Assembly: GCF_003071065.1 (NCBI RefSeq)
Contig: NZ_QCXX01000005.1
Span: forward strand, 1 to 64,000
Source: Sphingobacterium athyrii
Lineage (GTDB): Bacteria; Bacteroidota; Bacteroidia; Sphingobacteriales; Sphingobacteriaceae
Direction of reading: 5' to 3'
Length of the DNA stretch: 64,000 bases
This document shows, piece by piece, positions 1-11,581 of this stretch. Under the pieces are notes generated by a model. It had not been told where the DNA came from. It ran no database searches and saw nothing but the letters and a program-made list of their open reading frames with translations. The first letter of the stretch is position 1; each line of letters begins with the position of its first letter. The position numbers and the translations under genes were made by a program.

Positions 1-2212
<2,212 letters not shown>

Positions 2213-2438
2213 ACCGGCATAGCCTTTTGCTACTATGCGGCTGCTTTTGATATATACACCAGCATGCTACGCAATGATTCGTTCGGCCTTGACCGAGGGT
2301 CTCCTCATCACATCAGGCACATACCAGCATTGTCTCTACTGTTGTCTTCTCTTGTAATTTTTTTTCTCTTTCAATATGTCAAAGAACTCTTTTTCCGGTA
2401 TTTTATGATGTGTACCGTTATACGCATCCCCGGAGACG

Positions 2439-2512
2439 TGGAGAATAACGGATTCGAACCGTTGACCCCCTGCGTGCAAGGCAGGTGCTCTAGCCAGCTG
2501 AGCTAATTCCCC
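2439..2512 (-). tRNA. tRNA-Ala (anticodon UGC)
   Basis: 74 nt cloverleaf on the minus strand. The acceptor stem GGGGAAU pairs with AUUCUCC, followed by discriminator A. The anticodon stem CCUGC/GCAGG carries loop CUUGCAC, so the anticodon is UGC. The T arm holds GGTTCGAATCC. CCA is not encoded. It lies in the 16S-23S spacer, the usual place for this tRNA. Confidence 0.96.
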
Positions 2513-2523
2513 TTATGTTTTCG

Positions 2524-2597
2524 TAGTCCCGAGCAGATTTGAACTGCTGACCCCTACATTATCAGTGTAGTGCTCTAACCAACTGAGCTACGGGACT
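2524..2597 (-). tRNA. tRNA-Ile (anticodon GAU)
   Basis: 74 nt cloverleaf on the minus strand. The acceptor stem AGUCCCG pairs with CGGGACU, then A. The anticodon stem CUACA/UGUAG carries loop CUGAUAA, giving anticodon GAU. It is 11 nt upstream of tRNA-Ala in the 16S-23S spacer. Confidence 0.96.
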
Positions 2598-2718
2598 AGC
2601 TATTCTGTTCATCTCTTCTCTCAGGGACCGCTCCATTAGGGGCGGGCACTTTCTTCTGATGTTTTTTCTTCTTTTGCAATCATATGTAACGTGACGAGCA
2701 CCGGTCCGCGATACTCTA

Positions 2719-4247
<1,529 letters not shown>

Positions 4248-4500
4248 GTAAAATGAAGTTTTTGATTCCAACTATTTATAATAATCAGAATTCTTTTTTT
4301 ATATCTCTGATCTTGGATCGAATTGAACTAATTCTTGAATTTGTTCATGACTTTCGACTTTCGTCTGTCTACTCGTCACGCTTACATGATTGTGTTTTCT
4401 TAAAGAACTTTTGTCGCTTCAACTTCCGTATCCGCTATATTCCGATGGCATTGCGCCGTCTTTATCTTTTTTGTTTTTCCCTTCGTTTCCGTTGGGACTG

Positions 4501-4531
4501 CAAAGGTAGAAATCTTTTCTGAACTTCCAAA
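4501..4531 (-). promoter_or_regulatory. rRNA operon promoter P1
   Basis: On the minus strand a -33 box TTTG (4531-4528) is followed after exactly 19 bp by a -7 box TACCTTTG (4508-4501). This is a full match to the Bacteroidota housekeeping consensus TTTG-N19-21-TANNTTTG. It lies about 255 bp before the 16S 5' end, leaving a long leader. Confidence 0.75.
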
Positions 4532-4685
4532 AACTTTTTGAAGTTTTTTTTTCTTTTCTCTTTTCTCGATTTCCGCGTTTAAAATAAACTCAGCGGGATT
4601 TTAAATCCTGTCAAGCTCTCGTTAAACCCTTCTTTTTTCATGATTTCTTCTTTCGAAGTAACCGTTCCTCCCTTGCGGAGTGGTG

Positions 4686-4717
4686 CAAAGATAGGGAGTT
4701 TTCGGGCAGACTTCCAA
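4686..4717 (-). promoter_or_regulatory. rRNA operon promoter P2 (upstream)
   Basis: On the minus strand a TTGG element (4717-4714) is followed after about 20 bp by a -7 box TATCTTTG (4693-4686). It is a second Bacteroidota-type promoter about 185 bp upstream of P1. Tandem promoters are common before rRNA operons. The -33 box is weaker than in P1. Confidence 0.55.
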
Positions 4718-4719
4718 GC

Positions 4720-5102
4720 CTTTTGTTTTATTTTCTTTTCATATAACCCTAACTGGCTGGACATGTGGCTGATTGTTTTTCCGCAGGAGGCCTTTCCGCG
4801 CCCGAAAGGCGGGTTATCCGCGGATCCGAAGCGGAAACGCGACAAAACGGAGAACAACAGCGCAGCCCAGCGTTTAATGCCTTACATATGTATAATAGAG
4901 ATAGGATGTGATTGAACCCCGAAACCAAAGAAACAGAGGGTGGCAGAGCTTGCAATATCTAGTACCCGCTCTGCAGTTATAGCAAGAGCAACAAAACCGT
5001 CTACCAGTGCACTTGGTTCAGTTTGGAATTTACGTAGGATTCCCGGACCTGTAATTTTTGGTGCAGGGATTAGCTTACCGTAGACTTTGATCAACCTTTA
5101 CT
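4720..5102. other. Intergenic region upstream of the rRNA operon, no supported gene
   Basis: Apart from the rRNA promoters at its left side, nothing convincing was seen. A minus-strand frame (5094-4882, TTG start, 70 codons) has no recognisable domain, signal peptide or ribosome-binding context and is not annotated as a gene. Confidence 0.5.
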
Positions 5103-5118
5103 TTAGTATATGCTTTAC

Positions 5119-5147
5119 TTAGGTTTTATTTAGGTTTAGTTTAGGTA
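5119..5147 (+). repeat. Three direct repeats TTAGGT with 11-bp period
   Basis: TTAGGT starts at 5119, 5130 and 5141, exactly one helical turn apart. Tandem hexamers with an 11-bp period are the usual target form of OmpR/PhoB-type response regulators. They lie about 135 bp upstream of the truncated beta-propeller gene. The binding protein is unknown; this may be a regulatory site. Confidence 0.4.
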
Positions 5148-5192
5148 TAGATTCCTTTTATTAGAAAAAACAAACATGATCCCTAGAGTATT

Positions 5193-5207
5193 TTACGCAA
5201 TCGATTG
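5193..5207 (-). promoter_or_regulatory. LacI-like CG-centred operator
   Basis: The plus strand shows TTACGCAATCGATTG with the perfect palindrome CAATCGATTG centred on CG (5202/5203). Its reverse complement shares a 14-bp identical stretch, AATCGATTGCGTAA, with the site at 28817-28830 before the large SusC operon. Palindromes with a central CG are typical of LacI-family regulators. No LacI gene lies in the window. Confidence 0.4.
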
Positions 5208-5277
5208 ATTTCTTTATTTATTTTTTTTATAACCAACAAATTACTTATTTCAACCTGACCAATAAACTTAAAGAAAT

Positions 5278-5664
5278 ATGAGGGCCATAATTCTCTTATT
5301 AGCCATGTTGTCGATTTTGAGCAAAATAGACGTTAAAGGCCAAAATCTAATTTATGCAAAAGACATTCCAACTGAAAAGCTTAGGATAATTCCCGAAACA
5401 ACACAAGGGGGAACCGTCTCCGATCTGTTAACTGACCTTGAATATATTCCTTTAAAAGGAAACAAGAATCAGCTCCTAAGCAATGTCGTTGAAATGAACT
5501 GCAATGCTGAGCGAATAGGAGTATTAAATTCAAAAGGTGAATTTTACCTCTATGATATCCGCGGCAATCTGTTGAAAATTATAAATAGTGTAATCGGTAA
5601 TCTTTACTCAAGGAAAATAGAGGATTGTATATCGACTTACCGAATTTACATAGGGCTATCGTAA
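5278..5664 (+). pseudogene. Truncated 6-bladed beta-propeller protein
   Basis: 128 residues with an N-terminal signal sequence (about residues 1-21, ending near KGQN). The following stretch, SDLLTDLEYIPLKG, then NSKGEFYLYDIRGNLLKII, resembles the first blade of the secreted 6-bladed beta-propeller proteins common in Bacteroidota, which are normally about 350-400 residues. The frame stops after one or two blade repeats and no continuation is seen in the 120 bp before the next gene, so most of the protein has probably been deleted. Whether the remnant is expressed is unknown. A LacI-like site lies about 75 bp upstream. Confidence 0.5.
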
Positions 5665-5785
5665 TAATTTAACGCAATATTTTATGCTATCTTTAACTTA
5701 TTTCCCTCGGAAATTCGGTTTCAAATAAGATGCGATAAGAATAATAAATTTTATCAAGAAAGCCAGTAACTAAAATTTAAGAACC

Positions 5786-8125
5786 ATGCGCCTTATTTTA
5801 CTCACCATAATTACTCTATTTGCTTCACTGCACTTAAAGGCACAAAGCCGCAGCATTTATATTCACACCGACAGGGATTATTATATTCCTACCGACACGG
5901 TCTGGTTTAAAGCCTACCTGCTCGAAGATGGAAGGCCTGCCAATACAGTATTCAACCTCTATATGCGCATGGCCAATGACGAAGGAATAGAATTTCAACG
6001 ATCTGTCGCGATGGTCACCGAGGGCATAAGTGCAAGCTTTTTTATTATTCCTCCAGACTTCAAAGGAAACAATATTTACATCAATGCTTACGCACGAAGT
6101 CAGCCATATTGTGTACAGAAGCCTTACTTTAAAAAACTAGGCGTATTACATTTCGATGAGGCACAAACATCATCTGCTGCTCACCCAAAATCCAAACAAA
6201 CATTCTTACATATAAAGCCCAGCGGTGGAATATTATTAAGCGGAATTGAAAATCAGGTTCTATTTCATGCACTCGACCAATCTGGTTTACCTTTTATGAC
6301 AAAGGGGAGCTTGCTGGACGATCAAAACAAACAGATCACGACATTTGAAACCGATTCAGCAGGACTAGCCGAAGTAACCTTCATCCCATCGACGTCAGCC
6401 CGCTATAGGATCGAATGGGTAGACGCCAAAGGGGATCTTCGAAGAAATAGCTTGCCGCAAGCAGTCCTAGGCACTAAAGCCCATATCGTGGCAGACACAA
6501 ATTTAACAAGCATTCAATTACAAAGTAATAATGAAGCACAAACAGTCTATATAAAAGCGAGCATTGGTCAACGGCTCCTGTTTTCGCAGAACATTGAGGT
6601 CTCAAGCGCCAAGAAAACCAATATTCCAATTCAAAATAGTGATTTGGAATATGGAATTATGCAAGTACAAATAAGCGATAGTCAGGGAAATGTACTTTCC
6701 AAACAAAGTCAGCTGATTGGGCAAAATACAATCGAAATCACGCCTCGAGTAAGTATTGAGCAAGGCACAGGAAGCAAATCTGCAAATAGGCTGTCTTTAA
6801 CACTTCCGAAGACAATTGAGCGAGCAAGTTTGTCAATTTCGATCACCGACATCGACGTACCTATTGACAGCTCTAGTAATATCGTAACCGATCTTATTTT
6901 CAAACCCATAACTGCATATGAAATTCCAAGTGCATTAAAAATCTTGCAATCGACCAAACATAAAGACCTTTTTATTCAAAGTCAATCCTGGCTTTCGGAA
7001 GTTTGTCCCACAGACTCAGTTATACAACCTGATACCTTGATTGTATTAAGCGGTCAGATCAGCATGCAGGCTAATACATGGCCAAAATTCTACAAACGCT
7101 ATCTGAAATACAACCAGCGCAACTTCAAAGAAACCGGAAAAAGAAGGGGGATCTCTTTTGGTTACAAAGATTTTCAAAGACTTGGGTTCAAATACACCGA
7201 AGCCGAAATGGATTCTCTCGGTAGGTTTACAGTGCCCAACTTAATTGTCTTTGATTCTATGGATACGCGCGTCAGCCAGATCCATTCTTTATTGAAATTT
7301 TATCCTTTCAAAGTCAATTACACTTTTGTAGCCCCAAACAAATATAAGACTCCATTTTACATCCCTATTTCTAAAGCAGGTCAAAAGCCAGGATATTCTA
7401 AACCGCAGGAGCATACAAATTTTAAGAGCTATTACTATACAGATGCTAAAGGAAATCGCATTCTCCCAACTGTTAATGTTAAACGCTTAACAAAGAGACA
7501 ACGCGATATCTCACTTTTAGAACGTCGATTCAAGCTGCAAGATATTCCAACCAATCTCGAACCGGATCAAATATTGCTTCCATTACTAGACGAGGAAGTC
7601 CAGAAAAGAGACATGTCCTTGTACGATTATCTCCGTCGACATTTGAATGGATATAATTACGTGACTTATCTAAATGGACAGAGAAAACGTGATCCAGACC
7701 GAGCTTTTTTAATGGCCGACGTTTCTAACTATGCCTATATCAAATGTTATCGCTCATTTCCGCCTGCAAACGGAGCCGCAGCAGTCTTAATTTTCGAACT
7801 AGCACCATCAGAAAAAGATCGAGATTTTGGTAAATATGTAGACGAACAGACCATATTGGGTTATATGCCTATCAAGCAGTTCACCCAACGCGACTATTCT
7901 AGTGAGATTGACAAGGAACTAACGCCAGAGGATAATCGCATGACACTCTATTGGGATCCATTTGTTTCCATAGATAGTACTGCGGCATCCAAGCAGATCA
8001 AATTTTTCAACAACAGTAAGGCCAAAGGGTTCTGTATTACTATCCAAGGTGTCTGCAACACCGGTCAGCTTGTTTACTATCGCCGTATCTTCAATAGTCC
8101 AAGATCTGAACGCCCAGAAAAATAG
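5786..8125 (+). CDS. Exported MG2-domain protein with degenerate plug-like C-terminus
   Basis: 779 residues with a signal peptide (about 1-19, ending LKAQS). Residues about 22-110 (YIHTDRDYYIPTDTVWFKAYL and following) match the MG2 domain at the start of many Bacteroidota surface proteins, where it is followed by further Ig-like domains and often by a TonB-receptor plug. Near residues 640-670 the stretch DVSNYAYIKCYRSFPPANGA, then AAVLIFEL, resembles a degraded plug motif (normally I-E-V-L-K-G ... G-A-N-G-V-I). The end (LYWDPFVSIDS ... ITIQGVCNTGQLV) resembles a C-terminal macroglobulin Ig domain. No beta-barrel follows. Function unknown; probably a surface protein facing outward or the periplasm. 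Confidence 0.6.
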   Translation: MRLILLTIITLFASLHLKAQSRSIYIHTDRDYYIPTDTVWFKAYLLEDGRPANTVFNLYMRMANDEGIEFQRSVAMVTEGISASFFIIPPDFKGNNIYINAYARSQPYCVQKPYFKKLGVLHFDEAQTSSAAHPKSKQTFLHIKPSGGILLSGIENQVLFHALDQSGLPFMTKGSLLDDQNKQITTFETDSAGLAEVTFIPSTSARYRIEWVDAKGDLRRNSLPQAVLGTKAHIVADTNLTSIQLQSNNEAQTVYIKASIGQRLLFSQNIEVSSAKKTNIPIQNSDLEYGIMQVQISDSQGNVLSKQSQLIGQNTIEITPRVSIEQGTGSKSANRLSLTLPKTIERASLSISITDIDVPIDSSSNIVTDLIFKPITAYEIPSALKILQSTKHKDLFIQSQSWLSEVCPTDSVIQPDTLIVLSGQISMQANTWPKFYKRYLKYNQRNFKETGKRRGISFGYKDFQRLGFKYTEAEMDSLGRFTVPNLIVFDSMDTRVSQIHSLLKFYPFKVNYTFVAPNKYKTPFYIPISKAGQKPGYSKPQEHTNFKSYYYTDAKGNRILPTVNVKRLTKRQRDISLLERRFKLQDIPTNLEPDQILLPLLDEEVQKRDMSLYDYLRRHLNGYNYVTYLNGQRKRDPDRAFLMADVSNYAYIKCYRSFPPANGAAAVLIFELAPSEKDRDFGKYVDEQTILGYMPIKQFTQRDYSSEIDKELTPEDNRMTLYWDPFVSIDSTAASKQIKFFNNSKAKGFCITIQGVCNTGQLVYYRRIFNSPRSERPEK

Positions 8126-8210
8126 GAATACGATTCACTTAGCCTATGGCTCCGGAATCCCGTCGAAATACTTACTGAATTAAAATCCTTCTGTCACTCA
8201 TCGGAAGAAT

Positions 8211-8253
8211 CAAAAAAAATTTCCCCAGAAAGTCATTCACTCGCTGGGGAAAT
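8211..8253 (-). terminator. Intrinsic terminator of the long minus-strand operon
   Basis: Inverted repeat ATTTCCCCAG (8219-8228) / CTGGGGAAAT (8244-8253). On the minus strand the stem is followed by a run of eight T (8219-8212). It lies 72 bp after the stop of the last operon gene. Confidence 0.8.
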
Positions 8254-8324
8254 TCAAATCAGACATCTTATCCCGGTATATGGATTAGCCGGGTTGTCCT
8301 TCCTTTTCTAGATTTAAAAACGGA

Positions 8325-9746
8325 TTATTTAAGCACTATTGGGGCATATCCCGCAGCTCTAAATTCCGCCAAATGCGTTGATGTCGCACCAGCGCCCATT
8401 GGCTCCGTCATAGTTATGCGGATATACCTGGCTTTGACCATCGATACATTATAATCATGCCATACTGCTGGACCAGCCGAATCAAAAAACAGGTCTTTAC
8501 CAACCATAGTCCAACTCGCTTTGTCCAACGACGTTTCAATATTAAATGTTTTAAAACCACCCGTATTATTATTATGTCGCCGTATCATTCCAAACTGCGC
8601 AAAATTTTCCACGTTCCCCAAATCAACTATAAACCAATGTGGGTAGACCGGATTATTTGACGAAGACCAGGTCGAATGCCAATATGTTCCAATATCACCA
8701 TCAATCAACGAGCTCGCTTTCCCATTTGCGGCCCCCTCCTGGGATTCGGTCGAAGATACCTCTGCAGACCAAGTCGACCTACTCAACAATGTGGGTGCCT
8801 TTACTTCAGCATTTTGCACAGGCGAGGTCAGGCCATCCGTTTCTACTGTAAAAGTAAAAGCGGTAGGCTTACCCTGAAGGTCGAATAATACTCTTTTTTC
8901 GACATCTGTGCTGTTATCTATCCGTACAGTTTTCGCTGCGCCATTCAATTGGTAATTCACGATAATGGTAGCCGGATCCTTAGCCGAATTTGTCCAAGCC
9001 AGTCCCCCATTATTCCCGTCCATAAAGGCAACCACTGTTTTTAGTATTCCTTTATAAGCCAATACTCCGGGCGCTTGCTTCCGCTCGTCCACAACTGCTA
9101 CTTTCAATTCTTCATCCATAGTTAAGATCTTGAAAGCTACTTCCTTGGATTCGTCTGTCAGATTCGAGATAACGACCTCACTCTCTTTATTCGAATCAAA
9201 GGTTCGTACGATCTCTTTCCCATCAAGTTCATAGCTAATTTTTGTTGTAATGGCTCGATCTGAAGTTTTAGGGAATACAAATTTTATTCCTCCGGGAACG
9301 GGTTCCAAAGTAAGTCCAGTCAGCTTGTAGGCCGCTTCATAAGGTCCCGGCTTCAATGAAACCTTACTTAATTTTGATGCAGTTCCGTCCGAAGTGAAAT
9401 ATTGAACTGTAACCGTATAAACCTTATAATCTTTGAAAATGATAATTGTCGGCTCGTCAAATTTGCTCACCGTAACCATTTTCTCCTCAGCTCCCTCTGT
9501 ATAGCGAATCTCTGCTTTGACGACGCGATCTGACAAAGCGGGCCAATGTATTTCTAGTTTTTGGTTAAAAGCCGATACAAAAGTCAAATTTGTTGGCTTT
9601 GCTGTTGGGCGTGTCTCCGTCACAATGGCTTCCTGATCCCCTTGCTGCGGAAACACAAGTTCTTCTTCTTTACAACTCCCCATACTCAGTAAAAAAGCTC
9701 CTAAAATGACATTAAATGCCCAGCTCATTTTAAAATTCCTTTTCAT
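8325..9746 (-). CDS. DUF4998 lipoprotein with C-terminal F5/8 type C domain
   Basis: 473 residues. The lipobox SMGSC places lipidated Cys at residue 25. Residues about 45-240 form the DUF4998 region, Ig-like repeats seen in Bacteroidota lipoproteins of glycan or protein uptake loci. Residues about 325-470 are a discoidin (F5/8 type C) module: ASSLIDGDIGTYWHSTW, PHWFIVDLG and ARYIRITMTEP are typical. Such modules bind carbohydrate or protein ligands. It is the last gene of the operon, 56 bp after the preceding one and followed by a terminator. A surface ligand-binding role is inferred. Confidence 0.75.
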   Translation of the reverse strand: MKRNFKMSWAFNVILGAFLLSMGSCKEEELVFPQQGDQEAIVTETRPTAKPTNLTFVSAFNQKLEIHWPALSDRVVKAEIRYTEGAEEKMVTVSKFDEPTIIIFKDYKVYTVTVQYFTSDGTASKLSKVSLKPGPYEAAYKLTGLTLEPVPGGIKFVFPKTSDRAITTKISYELDGKEIVRTFDSNKESEVVISNLTDESKEVAFKILTMDEELKVAVVDERKQAPGVLAYKGILKTVVAFMDGNNGGLAWTNSAKDPATIIVNYQLNGAAKTVRIDNSTDVEKRVLFDLQGKPTAFTFTVETDGLTSPVQNAEVKAPTLLSRSTWSAEVSSTESQEGAANGKASSLIDGDIGTYWHSTWSSSNNPVYPHWFIVDLGNVENFAQFGMIRRHNNNTGGFKTFNIETSLDKASWTMVGKDLFFDSAGPAVWHDYNVSMVKARYIRITMTEPMGAGATSTHLAEFRAAGYAPIVLK

Positions 9747-9802
9747 CTTTAAATAACATTTATTCCACCAGTACGATGGAGCTTAGTTTATAATCTATTT
9801 TC

Positions 9803-11572
9803 TTATTGCTTTGGCAAGAGGAACTCTACTTCGTATTTATTTAAAAACACCTGCCCTTCCAATTTCCAGTCCTTTAAGGTCCGCACTTCCAACCAATAAA
9901 ATATCTGTGGAAAAAAGTCCGCTGCCTGAATAAACACGGCATTGTCACCTAACTCACAAGGCACTACTTCGGAAGTCATCCTGGAATGAAAGTCTCCAGT
10001 AAGTCCCATTGCACTTTTGCCCGCTACCTCATTTTGAATTGAACCATTTTCAGCAGGCGACATCTTCCAATAACCTTTCAAATTATTGGCGAAAGGAGAT
10101 TTTGTCAATTCTTCCGCAGAACATAATGAGTTACGGATTTCATCTTGTGTAAAAGCCTTATTAAAGATGGATACATTCGACACATCAAAATCCACCAAAT
10201 CATAGGATATATTTGGTCTATAGCCAAAAATCAAGGGATCATTTGTTTTGATATTGGCCACATTCATTCCAGATGTCGTCGTTTCTTGGGCTAATGTCCC
10301 ATTGTTATAAATCTTGATATTGACCTGGTCATTTCCGATCGCTTTGATGACTGTGGTCATGGTATACCACTCGCCATTAACTTTCGCTGTTTGGCAAGTA
10401 GCCTCCTTAACACCATCACTGATCTTCACTTGCAAATCATTTCCCCAAGTAAAATACATCCAACCCGGAGTACCCAACGATGTATTCGAATCCTTGCCGA
10501 ATATACCGGAGTACCAATAGTTATACGTATTTGGTTGATAGGTCGATGAAATAATGGTATTATTCAAATTAAATCTGAAGCGGGCAGAAATCGTTAATTC
10601 TTTGGTGGTCGCCAAATCATAGTCGCTCGAATTACCCAAATTATCACTGACAGCCCTTACACCCAGCGGCTTATTTCCAGTACCATCGTACCCCCACATC
10701 CGGACATAACTCATGGCTTTACCTGTCAATTCAACACCTTTAAAGTTTTTATTTTGAAATATGGCAAATGTATTCCGTTCTTCCATAGTTTTTCCGCCGT
10801 AAGAGTCGCCAATTCCGCCGTGGTTTGATGTTAAAATCACTAACCAGTCTTCATTTGGATAATTCTTGCGGGCAGATAGCCCTTTTGCTATTTCACCGAT
10901 ATAACCATCAACTTTCTTTAGGGCATTCGCATAATCGTTATTGCTCATTGTAAAGCCACCTTTTTCGCCCGCTTCCAATAAGGATGTAAATTGTACAATC
11001 ATAAAGTCACTATTCTTGGTGTTAAACAAATCTAACACCTTCTTCTTGACGTCTTCATCAGTAGCTCCATTATAGGTTTCATTTGCACTTACAAGCAGCT
11101 TATCATTCAAGGTAACCGATCGTGATACGACGCTTGTCTTCATTGATGGGGCTACTGTTGCAATACGATACAACATAGACGGATAACCCGCGACATTTTC
11201 GTGTGGATCATCTTCGTTTGGTCTTGGAATATAAGACTCGTCAATAATATGATGGTTGGCGTATGTCACTCCACTCATCATAGTCATCCAAGAAGATGGG
11301 TTACTTGTATTTTCATCCGCCAGGGCATTAAAGGTGTACTTACTTGTCTTGAGTAATTCAGCAATATTGATTGGTACGCTCTTTTTTAATTCCTGTCCTA
11401 CCAACCCATCAATGGAGATAAAAAGCACCTTCCGTTTAACCGGTTGCTGCAAATTCTGTTCATAGTCTTCATATATGGCAGGCGGGTTGGCATACTTTGT
11501 ACAGCCAACCAACGAAGACGCCGCAATAACGACAAGAACTAAGGCTTTCTTTATATTGAATAATCTTTTCAT
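9803..11572 (-). CDS. Alkaline-phosphatase-fold lipoprotein with LamG and DUF4983 regions (first copy)
   Basis: 589 residues; lipobox SLVGC, Cys24. Residues about 48-290 have the type I phosphodiesterase/alkaline phosphatase superfamily pattern: SIDGLVG with the first metal Asp (D55), a nucleophile region NPSSWMTMMSGV, and LTSNHGG near residue 250. In active members the last motif is usually S-D-H-G; here Asp is Asn (N250), so activity is doubtful. Residues about 325-500 look like a LamG/concanavalin-like lectin domain, and the rest matches the DUF4983 tail. Its paralogue lies on the other side of the M60 peptidase gene. A role in binding or trimming phosphorylated or glycosylated ligands is inferred. 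Confidence 0.65.
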   Translation of the reverse strand: MKRLFNIKKALVLVVIAASSLVGCTKYANPPAIYEDYEQNLQQPVKRKVLFISIDGLVGQELKKSVPINIAELLKTSKYTFNALADENTSNPSSWMTMMSGVTYANHHIIDESYIPRPNEDDPHENVAGYPSMLYRIATVAPSMKTSVVSRSVTLNDKLLVSANETYNGATDEDVKKKVLDLFNTKNSDFMIVQFTSLLEAGEKGGFTMSNNDYANALKKVDGYIGEIAKGLSARKNYPNEDWLVILTSNHGGIGDSYGGKTMEERNTFAIFQNKNFKGVELTGKAMSYVRMWGYDGTGNKPLGVRAVSDNLGNSSDYDLATTKELTISARFRFNLNNTIISSTYQPNTYNYWYSGIFGKDSNTSLGTPGWMYFTWGNDLQVKISDGVKEATCQTAKVNGEWYTMTTVIKAIGNDQVNIKIYNNGTLAQETTTSGMNVANIKTNDPLIFGYRPNISYDLVDFDVSNVSIFNKAFTQDEIRNSLCSAEELTKSPFANNLKGYWKMSPAENGSIQNEVAGKSAMGLTGDFHSRMTSEVVPCELGDNAVFIQAADFFPQIFYWLEVRTLKDWKLEGQVFLNKYEVEFLLPKQ

Positions 11573-11581
11573 AACTTAAGT

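Noticed and set aside
4882..5094. Minus-strand frame of 70 codons upstream of the rRNA operon
   Set aside because: TTG start, no recognisable domain, no signal peptide, and atypical hydrophobic ending; no support as a gene.
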